A stretch of DNA of 7,735 nucleotides from an uncultured Leucothrix sp. (lineage in GTDB: Bacteria > Pseudomonadota > Gammaproteobacteria > Thiotrichales > Thiotrichaceae). The stretch's first letter is position 1. The number at the start of each line of letters is the position of its first letter. The DNA lies in contig CALKXC010000134.1 of NCBI GenBank assembly GCA_938004025.1, positions 1 through 7,735 of the forward strand, in the 5' to 3' direction. This document shows, in pieces, positions 1-6,508 of the stretch. The translations under genes and the position numbers were made by a program. Below the pieces are notes generated by a model. The model searched no databases, was not told the origin of the DNA, and saw only the letters and a program-made list of their open reading frames with translations.

Positions 1-654
1 ACAAACAAATTTACCTTGAAAAGAGAAGCGACGAACATCATCGCAAAACACCTCTCCTATACTTCCATCAACATCACCCGTTTCTTTGAATTTGTCTCCC
101 GCAATTTCAGATAAAAGATCACTAAGATCCGTAAGTTCCTCGTCACTGATCTTGTCGTCTGCTAATACCTTGCACAAGCGTTCATGAACAGGTTTGATTG
201 GGAACATATCCGCAACATCTTTGTTAACTGCAATCCATGACTCAACTCTTCTAATCTCAGATCGAACTATATTCCCATCCGCACAGATTCCTTTTAGCAG
301 TCCAATGAATTGATTAATTCTAGGTTCATTACCTGACTTGTCGTCACTCGGGCCGTACTTCAAGATATCTTTTATTAGCTGATGGAGGTCAGCCCGTGCT
401 TCTTGTGATATTTCTCTCTCTTCAAGTACGTGTTTTACAGCCTGGAAAAGATCAAGAGTATCGGCTTCCAGATTTAGATTCTTTTGACTCTTCATCCATA
501 CGTCCATATACATGATTTCTGAATCTGTTAGTTTCCCATCAGATTGAACACCATCAATGATTCCATTGAGAACGTACGTAGCTTTATCAATGTTTCTGCT
601 GCGATTGAATCCAACTGCGTAAGGCTGGCCATCGGCATTAAGGGTCAAAGTCAT
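1..654 (-). CDS. TerB-like / BRCT-domain protein, N-terminal part (cut by left edge)
   Basis: The minus-strand frame is open without a stop from the ATG at 652-654 to base 1, giving 218 codons; the rest lies outside the window. The protein shows an internal duplication. Unit 1 (about residues 27-100) has GIIDGVQSDGKL..SEI followed by EISQEARADLHQLI. Unit 2 (about 115-187) has GLLKGICADGNI..SEI followed by KISDEELTDLSDLL. Each is an acidic, helical unit like the TerB fold seen in tellurite-resistance and phage-response proteins. The last visible residues, FSFQGKFVC, look like the first strand of a BRCT domain (compare 'F.GK.FVLTG' in NAD-dependent DNA ligase), and I recall TerB-like plus BRCT proteins of about 300 residues with this order. 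BRCT domains bind DNA ends or phosphopeptides, so a DNA-related cytosolic role is inferred. The start is supported by GGAAC (662-666) 7 nt upstream. It lies 79 bp downstream of the channel-like gene on the same strand, so cotranscription is possible. Confidence 0.8.
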   Translation of the reverse strand, partial: MTLTLNADGQPYAVGFNRSRNIDKATYVLNGIIDGVQSDGKLTDSEIMYMDVWMKSQKNLNLEADTLDLFQAVKHVLEEREISQEARADLHQLIKDILKYGPSDDKSGNEPRINQFIGLLKGICADGNIVRSEIRRVESWIAVNKDVADMFPIKPVHERLCKVLADDKISDEELTDLSDLLSEIAGDKFKETGDVDGSIGEVFCDDVRRFSFQGKFVC

Positions 655-661
655 AATTTAC

Positions 662-666
662 GTTCC
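662..666 (-). promoter_or_regulatory. Probable ribosome binding site of the TerB/BRCT gene
   Basis: GGAAC on the minus strand lies 7 nt before the ATG at 654. It is a short Shine-Dalgarno match but well spaced, and supports translation starting at 654. Confidence 0.4.
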
Positions 667-733
667 GTTATAATTACTCTGTTGCTATGCGATTACTAGA
701 ATGACAAGTTGCTTGTACTTCATACATTCCAAA

Positions 734-1486
734 TCATTCTTCAACTACAGATGCTGCTCTACTTCTACTGCTCACCAACCACGCCACCACAGAACCATTG
801 ATATAAGCGAAAAGGAGCAAGCCCACTTTATTCAGATAAACGGTGGTGAGGATGCCCTCTGGAGATACTGGTAGGTGGAAGCCTGCTTTCGCATTCATAA
901 CTGACAGGAATGACCACCAGAGGGCATCGCTACTGCTCTTGAGCTGCGATTCAAATCCACGTTCGAATTCCAATATCAACCCAGCTGAAATCGATAGGGA
1001 AACAAAAACTATAACGAAAGTCATAACCGATAAAGTCTCAAAAGGACTCACTTTTATGGTGTCGCCTATGACACGAATGGATTTAACGGCACGTAGAATT
1101 GAAACAATTCGTACTACCCTCGCCAATCTTCCCCATCTCAACGGTTCGGCCATGGGAATGGATGATATGAGGTCTATCCAACCCCACGTCAACATATATG
1201 ACCGCTTTGATGTTGCGGTAAAGAAGAGGAATAGAAAGTCAGCAAGGAAAACTAAACAGATCATAAGATCCACGGTAACGAGTATTTTGGAAATTTCCGG
1301 GTCGGTAATAACCAGTGCCTCGAGTGACAAAGACGCGAGCGCGTAGATGCTAAGGATTAGCATACAAAGCTGCCAGGCGGGATGCCTGAGTTGTTGGCTG
1401 TAGCCTGAATTTTTACTACTAGTGTTCTCTTGATAACTAGTCGAAAGGCCGAGATCTTCCTCTTTCGGAACTGCCTTGTTCATCAT
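734..1486 (-). CDS. Voltage-gated-channel-like membrane protein with a non-canonical pore
   Basis: A 250-residue inner-membrane protein of the voltage-gated ion channel superfamily. Predicted helices are S1 39-58, S2 67-90 (acidic D73, D83), S3 about 97-112 (GWIDLISSIP, typical of the family), S4 117-139, S5 150-172 and S6 about 211-237. S4 carries a positive residue at every third position: R117, R120, R123, R126, then R132, K135, R138 (S129 breaks the series). The pore helix DALWWSFLSVM (187-197) and the following PVSPEG (206-211) match bacterial Kv channels at the right spacing, but the filter between them reads NAKAGF (198-203) where potassium channels have TVGYGD. Voltage sensing is therefore likely preserved while potassium selectivity is not; ion and role are unknown. 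The length is normal for a minimal six-helix subunit, and no frameshift is seen. ATG 1484-1486 is the first start; no good Shine-Dalgarno sequence lies close to it, and a second ATG follows at once. The TerB/BRCT gene lies 79 bp downstream. Confidence 0.85.
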   Translation of the reverse strand: MMNKAVPKEEDLGLSTSYQENTSSKNSGYSQQLRHPAWQLCMLILSIYALASLSLEALVITDPEISKILVTVDLMICLVFLADFLFLFFTATSKRSYMLTWGWIDLISSIPMAEPLRWGRLARVVRIVSILRAVKSIRVIGDTIKVSPFETLSVMTFVIVFVSLSISAGLILEFERGFESQLKSSSDALWWSFLSVMNAKAGFHLPVSPEGILTTVYLNKVGLLLFAYINGSVVAWLVSSRSRAASVVEE

Positions 1487-1981
1487 CGCTATTATTAATC
1501 GCGGTAGCTACATCCTTTCGCTATTGCGCGAGTCTATCTTACCAATGGCCTATATACAATCAATCAAATACGGTAAGTCCCTGCTCTGAAATGTATGAGT
1601 TCATCAGCTACTAAATTTAATAGGTAGGCAAGCACCTATGAAGGCCACATCCACAAATTACACAATGCGCGTTTCATGACTATCGCACGTAACTTCGCGT
1701 CATGGCCCCTATCATTAAGTATTATCAGTCACGTCATATTCATGGATCACTCTGCTACTCTGAGGCCGACCAACGCTGACGTTCCAGATACCGTGCAACA
1801 CGCTCGATGATTTCTCTACCAACGCATAGAGCTGTTTCATCAAGCAGCCGTACAACTCTGATGACCATTACTCTATGGGAAAAGACTACGAACCACCTGA
1901 AAAGAATACTCATATTGACAGTTTTTTTTCCGCTAAAACAACACCATCACCGCGCCTGAGATATCATCGCTCGGAAAAACC
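1487..1981. other. Divergent intergenic region, no gene recognised
   Basis: 495 bp between the divergent channel-like gene and the helicase gene; promoters for both must lie here or within the coding starts. I see only short inverted repeats: ATAGGT/ACCTAT at 1620-1639 with an 8-nt loop, and CATGAC/GTCATG at 1675-1704 with an 18-nt loop. A perfect TTGACA stands at 1915-1920, but no convincing -10 box follows at 16-18 nt. A 44-codon open frame (1676-1810, plus) has no recognisable homology. No tRNA, CRISPR repeat or transposon end is visible. It is unusually long for a simple divergent promoter region. Confidence 0.6.
1536..1563 (-). promoter_or_regulatory. Weak candidate sigma-70 promoter for the channel-like gene
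   Basis: On the minus strand TTGATT (1558-1563) and TAAGAT (1536-1541) are separated by 16 nt, each matching 4 of 6 consensus bases. A start near 1529 would give a leader of about 43 nt before the ATG at 1486. Matches of this quality arise by chance, so this is only a candidate. Confidence 0.22.
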
Positions 1982-4900
1982 ATGTCGTGGTTGCTAGCAT
2001 CTGATCTGTTCGCTGGTGAGCGACTAGCGATGGCTTTACAAGAGAATTCAATGAAAGTAGCAGCGTTTGAACCCACGGATGAACAAATTGCGGCGATAAA
2101 TTCGTTTTCTGACGGTCACACCTTGATGCTTAATGCTTGCGCCGGTTCGGGAAAGACAGCAACGCTTGAAGCTATGGCAAATTCGAGTAAGCAACGAGGC
2201 CTCTACATCGTATTTAGCAAAGCCGCCGCGGCTGAAGCCAGTAAGAAATTTCCATCGCAAATCGCAGTCAAAACTTCCCATGCACTCGCTTTCAGCCAAA
2301 TCAAGAATAAGGGCTACAGCCTGGAAAAAATGCTTGGCAGCCTGAATGCTAAAGCCATAGTTAAAGTCATGGAATTGAAGACGATGTCGTTTGACGGCTT
2401 CGCTTTACTGGATTTTGAGATTGGGCATTCTGTAAGACAAACCCTCTCTGCTTTCTGCCACTCTGATAGCAACACAATATCCCGTCGACACGTTCCAGAA
2501 GCTGAATTTCTAAGAATAATGCTTACAGCCGAGGCTCTCACTAAGTATCAAGATTATATCGCAAAAGTGGCGAACGCCTTATGGATGCTCATGTCTGATA
2601 TACATGAGGACGGTTATCCGCTTGGGCACGACGGTTATTTCAAGTTATGGTCATTATCGCTCCCCCAATTACCCTTTAAATACGTATTACTAGATGAAGC
2701 ACAAGACAGCAATCCAGCTTTACTGCATGTACTGAAAAATCAAGACAAATGCCAGCTTGTGTTCGTTGGTGATCGCTACCAGCAAATCTATGCTTGGCGA
2801 GGTGCAGTTAATGCGATGGATAAGCTCAAAGCCGAGCAATTCGCACTAACGCGCTCTTTTCGATATGGACAGCACATAGCTGATTTTGCAACCGCGCTCT
2901 TAATACTGCTTGGCAATGAAAATCAACTCACAGGGCGTGACGATATTATCGGTGGATTTTCTTGTGAAAAACCCAATGCTTACATCTCCCGCACCAATGC
3001 TGTGCTTATAGGAACGCTGGTTGAGCATCAAGAGCATATTGATTCTATTTACATCGTCGGTGAAGGGAGGGAAATTCTTGCGCTGCTGAATGATGTCAAG
3101 CGCTTACAGAACAAGCAAAAGGCTGCCATGGGGGAATTTTTCGGATTTAAGGATTGGAATGATGTTCTGCAATATTGCGAAAAGGTTCACAAGAGCCCAT
3201 TGGATACCATAGTTCAGCTGGTGGAAAAATATGGAGAAGCAGCTCTACGTGATTTAGTATCCGCGACATGTCAAAATTCTCAGCAAGCTGCGATTACCCT
3301 CAGTACAGCGCACAAAGCCAAAGGTTTGGAATTTGACGAAGTCTGTCTTAGTGATGATTTCCCCACGCCTCTTGAAGAATCTGAGTTCATTCGTGTACAT
3401 TCTGAGGCAGAATTAAAGGAAGCTGTCGTAGTTCCACACCCAGAAAAGAAACTCCTTATTCTCAAGTCCGAGCTACAAGTCCTATATGTAGCTGCAACGC
3501 GTGCACGCCGAAATGTATCGTTGCCTATATGGTGTTATGAGCTGTTCAACGATATCCTAGGCGATGCACCGACAGACTCAACCACCACTAAGCCGAAAAT
3601 TACCATGCAAGGATCGCCAAAGACTGTATCAGGAGCACCCGTAAGTCCTAATGAGCTATATGCCGTGTTGGATTTTGAAACCACTGGACTGAATCCCGGA
3701 CGAGGAGATCGGGCTATTGAGCTTGGTATTTCGTTATGTGCGAACGGTAAGGAGATAGACACGTTTTCATCGTTGATCAACCCCGGTATGCCAATCGATC
3801 CCTTCATCACAGATCTGACAGGTATCAGCAATGACATGGTAGCTTCAGCACCGACAGCTAAATCTGTCATGCAAGATGCGCTAGATTTTATTGGAGATGC
3901 TCAGCTCGTCGCGCATAATGCAGGATTCGATAAGAAGTTCTGGCGTCATGAGATACAGCATGAACTCACAATTGGCGACGATCGAGAATTCTTGTGTACC
4001 TTAATGCTATCTAGGCGAATATTTCAATCTTTTGCCAGCCACAAATTGGTTGAGATCGCCCAAGAACTTTACATCGATCCAGTGCAAAGCCATAGAGCAT
4101 TGGCTGATGCCCAGGTCACTTCACAAGTACTGTCCATTATGTTTGAGCGTTTAAAAGCCGCCCATCCTGATGAGCTTATTGATGCGCAGTTTTTGAAGAG
4201 CTACCAAAGGCGCAGCAAGGCGAGTCTGCCAGATTTAACGACTGAGCAACTTGCGCATTCAGCGATTCAAGAAGTGCCCAAACCGAAACCAATGAAAAAA
4301 TCGGTGAAGAAGAAAACAGCTTCAAAAGCACCCGTCTCCGATAATGCTCTGAGAGCCGAGCAGATGAATGCAGACGCCCAGCGCACGATGCAAGAGCTCG
4401 ATCAGTTACTAGAGCGTACACTGACCATAGATGATCGACTAGATTGGGCAAGTCTAGTAGAAATTGAAGATTTCAAATCGAGCATTCCTAGGCGCCCCTT
4501 TATAACCTATGATGAAAACGACACGCCTGTTGATATTGAGTATCTAACTATTCCGGATCCCAAGCCCATCGAGCCTGAGGTCCTGCCTAAGCCACTAGCC
4601 AATGAATATACACCGCGAGTTGGTTTCATGGACAAAGTGATGTTTCGCGAGAACAGATTGGTACAAGAAGCACAAGAGGCATACAAGGTAGACCTTGACC
4701 ATTGGCAAAACAGCACCGAACAGAGCACTACAAAGCATGCGCAAGCAATGCAGCTATGGTCAGATACTGCGGAATCCATTGATAAAAAGAATGATCATCG
4801 CTATCGGCAATGTATAGATGATCAGAAGCAATGGCATGCGGAAAAGTTAGAGCATGAGCAGTATACGCAAATTGTTATTGAGAGAGTTGCGGCATTCAAA

Positions 4901-5458
4901 AATGCTTATGAATGCAAAGATGTAGCAGCCGTAGAGAAGTATTGTACGGAGGTATTATCACGGTCAATCTATCCTGACTATTTCCCTGATGATGTTGTCG
5001 TTACTTATGAGCCTGACAGCAAAGCACTTAGTGTAATGATTAAACTGATCCATCCCGATGATCTGCCGACTGTGGCTTCAGTGTCGTTCGTAAAAAGCCG
5101 TGATGAGATCAAACCGAAAGACCTGAGTGCAACAGCTCTGAACACACTCTATGCAAACGTTGTACGCTCAATAGCGGTTCGTACACTGCATGAGCTTATA
5201 GAGAGTGATACCGCTGATGCGATTGAACACGTCATAGTTAACGGCTATGTAGATACTGTGGATTTAGCGACTGGTCATGATCATGATTCAGTTATTTTAT
5301 CTGTATGCAGTACGAAAACGCATTTTCTAGGCCTACGACTGGATAGAGTCGATGCGACATCCTGTTTTGAGGGCCTTGGTGGCCGGGGTACAACACGCGG
5401 CATTGCTAAGCTCACCGGTATTGATCCTTTAGTTTATAGTGATCTCGTCGAAGCGTAG
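1982..5458 (+). CDS. FBH1/UvrD-like SF1A helicase fused to DEDDh exonuclease and an Mrr-associated C-terminal domain
   Basis: 1158 residues from the longest start. The helicase covers about 27-520: Q-motif PTDEQ (31-35), Walker A ACAGSGKT (52-59), motif Ia YIVFSKAAAAEA (75-86), Ib VKTSHALAF (96-104), Walker B LLDEAQDS (236-243), motif III VGDRYQQIYAWRG (262-274), IV LTRSFRYG (289-296), V LSTAHKAKGLEFD (440-452) and VI VLYVAATRARR (500-510). The short form and motif Ia resemble FBH1-like UvrD helicases, which move 3'-5' on ssDNA using ATP. A linker leads to a DEDDh exonuclease (about 557-722): DFE (D564, E566), AHNAGFD (D650) and H704..D709. After a lysine/proline linker (765-783) and a charged helical stretch (785-985), residues about 990-1158 resemble, from memory, the conserved region before the catalytic domain of Mrr-like endonucleases: YPDYFP, VKSRDE, LYANV, NGYVDTVD. 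No Mrr catalytic motifs follow. The role in repair, recombination or phage defence is inferred. The true start may be Met17 (2030) or Met24 (2051); MKVAAFEPTDEQ is a natural N-terminus for this fold. Confidence 0.88.
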   Translation: MSWLLASDLFAGERLAMALQENSMKVAAFEPTDEQIAAINSFSDGHTLMLNACAGSGKTATLEAMANSSKQRGLYIVFSKAAAAEASKKFPSQIAVKTSHALAFSQIKNKGYSLEKMLGSLNAKAIVKVMELKTMSFDGFALLDFEIGHSVRQTLSAFCHSDSNTISRRHVPEAEFLRIMLTAEALTKYQDYIAKVANALWMLMSDIHEDGYPLGHDGYFKLWSLSLPQLPFKYVLLDEAQDSNPALLHVLKNQDKCQLVFVGDRYQQIYAWRGAVNAMDKLKAEQFALTRSFRYGQHIADFATALLILLGNENQLTGRDDIIGGFSCEKPNAYISRTNAVLIGTLVEHQEHIDSIYIVGEGREILALLNDVKRLQNKQKAAMGEFFGFKDWNDVLQYCEKVHKSPLDTIVQLVEKYGEAALRDLVSATCQNSQQAAITLSTAHKAKGLEFDEVCLSDDFPTPLEESEFIRVHSEAELKEAVVVPHPEKKLLILKSELQVLYVAATRARRNVSLPIWCYELFNDILGDAPTDSTTTKPKITMQGSPKTVSGAPVSPNELYAVLDFETTGLNPGRGDRAIELGISLCANGKEIDTFSSLINPGMPIDPFITDLTGISNDMVASAPTAKSVMQDALDFIGDAQLVAHNAGFDKKFWRHEIQHELTIGDDREFLCTLMLSRRIFQSFASHKLVEIAQELYIDPVQSHRALADAQVTSQVLSIMFERLKAAHPDELIDAQFLKSYQRRSKASLPDLTTEQLAHSAIQEVPKPKPMKKSVKKKTASKAPVSDNALRAEQMNADAQRTMQELDQLLERTLTIDDRLDWASLVEIEDFKSSIPRRPFITYDENDTPVDIEYLTIPDPKPIEPEVLPKPLANEYTPRVGFMDKVMFRENRLVQEAQEAYKVDLDHWQNSTEQSTTKHAQAMQLWSDTAESIDKKNDHRYRQCIDDQKQWHAEKLEHEQYTQIVIERVAAFKNAYECKDVAAVEKYCTEVLSRSIYPDYFPDDVVVTYEPDSKALSVMIKLIHPDDLPTVASVSFVKSRDEIKPKDLSATALNTLYANVVRSIAVRTLHELIESDTADAIEHVIVNGYVDTVDLATGHDHDSVILSVCSTKTHFLGLRLDRVDATSCFEGLGGRGTTRGIAKLTGIDPLVYSDLVEA
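2015..2053 (+). promoter_or_regulatory. Alternative translation starts and ribosome binding sites of the helicase gene
   Basis: The longest frame begins at ATG 1982, which has only a weak upstream match (CGGAAAA). GGTGAG at 2015-2020 lies 9 nt before ATG 2030 (Met17) and is the best Shine-Dalgarno match. AAGAGA at 2040-2045 sits before ATG 2051 (Met24), 7 residues upstream of the helicase Q-motif. The first 16-23 codons of the longest frame may therefore not be translated. Confidence 0.4.
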
Positions 5459-5807
5459 TTAACCGATCGAACAATACCAACTCAACCGACACCACAGTCA
5501 GTACGAATTGCACAAGACAGTTGCTGATTAATGTAGCACAGGAAACCACACACAAAGGGCTTCATAGAGCGACGCTACGTATTCAATTAGGCTTTTCTTA
5601 TCTTTACTAATGGCTTTACTTTACAGAAGTAATATAACGCCAAGATCACCGGCGCTTTACACAGAGTGCGATTTTGGGTAAGGCCCCAGTTCGTACTTTC
5701 TGTAAAGTGTCAGCGTTCATCTTTTTTTGGGTTTCTACCAACCAAAAGCAATATTAAAGTCTACATAGTAACGCCAATTCTGCAGCCTATAGAGACTGTG
5801 GAGAAGT
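5459..5807. other. Convergent intergenic region with structured inverted repeats
   Basis: 349 bp between the stops of the plus-strand helicase gene and the minus-strand lipoprotein gene. The first 150 bp show nothing I recognise. The rest contains a small hairpin TTACTT/AAGTAA (5616-5632), a long hairpin (5651-5711), a run of seven T (5722-5728), an inverted pair TTTTGG/CCAAAA (5725-5747), and a 9-bp direct repeat TAACGCCAA at 5635-5643 and 5769-5777. An 85-codon plus-strand frame starting at 5666 overlaps the hairpin and the end of the lipoprotein gene, and looks spurious. Confidence 0.6.
5636..5728 (+). terminator. Long hairpin with downstream T-run, possible terminator or structured RNA
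   Basis: In plus-strand RNA, 5651-5670 pairs with 5692-5711 over 20 positions: 15 Watson-Crick pairs, 4 G-U pairs and one C-C mismatch (5662/5700). The loop holds an inner TGGG/CCCA stem (5675-5678 with 5685-5688). AACGC (5636-5640) can also pair with GCGTT (5713-5717), ending 4 nt before the T7 run at 5722-5728. All four wobbles are G-U on the plus strand and would be A-C mismatches in minus-strand RNA, so the plus transcript (the helicase mRNA 3' end) is the better folder. The distance from the helicase stop (about 180 bp), the long arms and the offset T-run are unusual for a simple intrinsic terminator. Confidence 0.45.
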
Positions 5808-6245
5808 CTATTCAAAAACGTAGTCTCGATATTCCTTTTGACCATACGCATGCTCAAATATCCGGGCACCCTTATTATTTTTCTCAAATGAATAATATAC
5901 GTTCTCAACTTTACCTACGTTGAAAGCCCGTGTGTGCCACCCCATATGCAGAATATCGTCTCTTATTAGGCAACGAATTTCGGAAGTACCTTCGTATTCT
6001 TTAAAAACATGCTCACCGTTTGTATAACCAACATACGTTCCTTCTTGAGCCTGCCCGTCATCGCCCCATCTATTTTTGTAAGTAACACCTGCTCTGCATA
6101 TATTGAAACCATATTGGCTAATCCATGCAGAATCGTGATTGCCTGAGCGATTATTTATGGTGCTATTTTCTTCATTGCTTTTTTCTACACACCCAACTAA
6201 AAATAGAGATTGGATTAGGAGAACAGAATATATTTTTGATTTCAT
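5808..6245 (-). CDS. Small orphan lipoprotein, function unknown
   Basis: 145 residues beginning with a clear lipoprotein signal peptide: basic n-region MKSK, hydrophobic core (5-18), and lipobox L16-V17-G18-C19 for diacylglycerol attachment and signal peptidase II cleavage. Residue +2 is Val rather than Asp, which by the Lol rule in enterobacteria favours transfer to the outer membrane. The mature 127-residue chain begins with a polar, Asn/Glu-rich tether (20-38), then a compact domain rich in aromatic and glycine residues (WISQYGFNICRAG, GTYVGYTNGEH). Cys50 and Cys92 could form a disulfide in the periplasm. I recognise no family. ATG 6243-6245 is followed directly by the signal peptide, which fixes the start despite a weak ribosome site. 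A possible promoter (TTGAAA 6280-6285, TCTATT 6257-6262, 17-nt spacer) would give an almost leaderless mRNA. It is convergent with the helicase gene and stands apart from its minus-strand neighbours, so it is probably its own unit. Confidence 0.78.
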   Translation of the reverse strand: MKSKIYSVLLIQSLFLVGCVEKSNEENSTINNRSGNHDSAWISQYGFNICRAGVTYKNRWGDDGQAQEGTYVGYTNGEHVFKEYEGTSEIRCLIRDDILHMGWHTRAFNVGKVENVYYSFEKNNKGARIFEHAYGQKEYRDYVFE

Positions 6246-6246
6246 A

Positions 6247-6259
6247 ATTTCATTGAAAT
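6247..6259. repeat. Short palindrome over the lipoprotein translation start region
   Basis: ATTTCA, one central base, then TGAAAT: a perfect 6+1+6 inverted repeat ending one base before the lipoprotein ATG (6243-6245). It overlaps the place where a ribosome site and a possible -10 box would lie. It could be an operator or an mRNA hairpin, but arms this short and A/T-rich also arise by chance. Confidence 0.25.
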
Positions 6260-6477
6260 AGACAAATTCATCGTGGGATTTTCAAATTATTCAAACAACA
6301 AGCTTTGATTGCTAGTGTTCGGTCTAGACTCTGCCAACCATACTGCAGTAATTAATATTGAATTCCCCACAATTTTGATAGTACAGTTTATAACCTGATG
6401 CCATGCTCACGAGAAAGAGCTGTCACGTTTCGCTTGCAGCAATTTGTTAGTTTTCATAGCGATATGATTATGAAACC

Positions 6478-6508
6478 TCGACGATCCTTATAACAATTTC
6501 ATCGTCGA
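6478..6508 (-). repeat. Hairpin spanning the stop codon of the membrane-protein gene
   Basis: TCGACGAT (6478-6485) and ATCGTCGA (6501-6508) form a perfect 8-bp inverted repeat with a 15-nt loop that contains the stop codon (6488-6490). A second A/T-rich pair, TTTCATA/TATGAAA (6452-6458 with 6469-6475, 10-nt loop), follows downstream on the minus strand. Neither is followed by a T-run in the minus direction, so an intrinsic terminator is not established; they may protect the mRNA 3' end. Confidence 0.3.

Noticed and set aside
843..1346. 167-codon open frame on the plus strand
   Set aside because: It is antisense to the channel-like gene, whose minus-strand product has clear S1-S6 and S4 motifs; the plus-strand translation has no recognisable domain.
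1676..1810. 44-codon plus-strand frame in the divergent spacer
   Set aside because: No ribosome site, no recognisable homology, and a length expected by chance.
1915..1943. Perfect TTGACA as a -35 box for the helicase gene
   Set aside because: At 16-18 nt spacing the -10 position reads ACAACA or similar; the only TA-rich hexamer (TAAAAC at 1934) is 13 nt away, too close for a sigma-70 promoter.
3535..3870. Minus-strand open frame of 111 codons within the helicase-exonuclease gene
   Set aside because: It overlaps the exonuclease DxE motif region in antisense; the plus-strand frame carries the conserved residues.
5666..5923. 85-codon open frame on the plus strand
   Set aside because: It starts inside the long hairpin, overlaps the 3' end of the lipoprotein gene, has no ribosome site and shows no family features.
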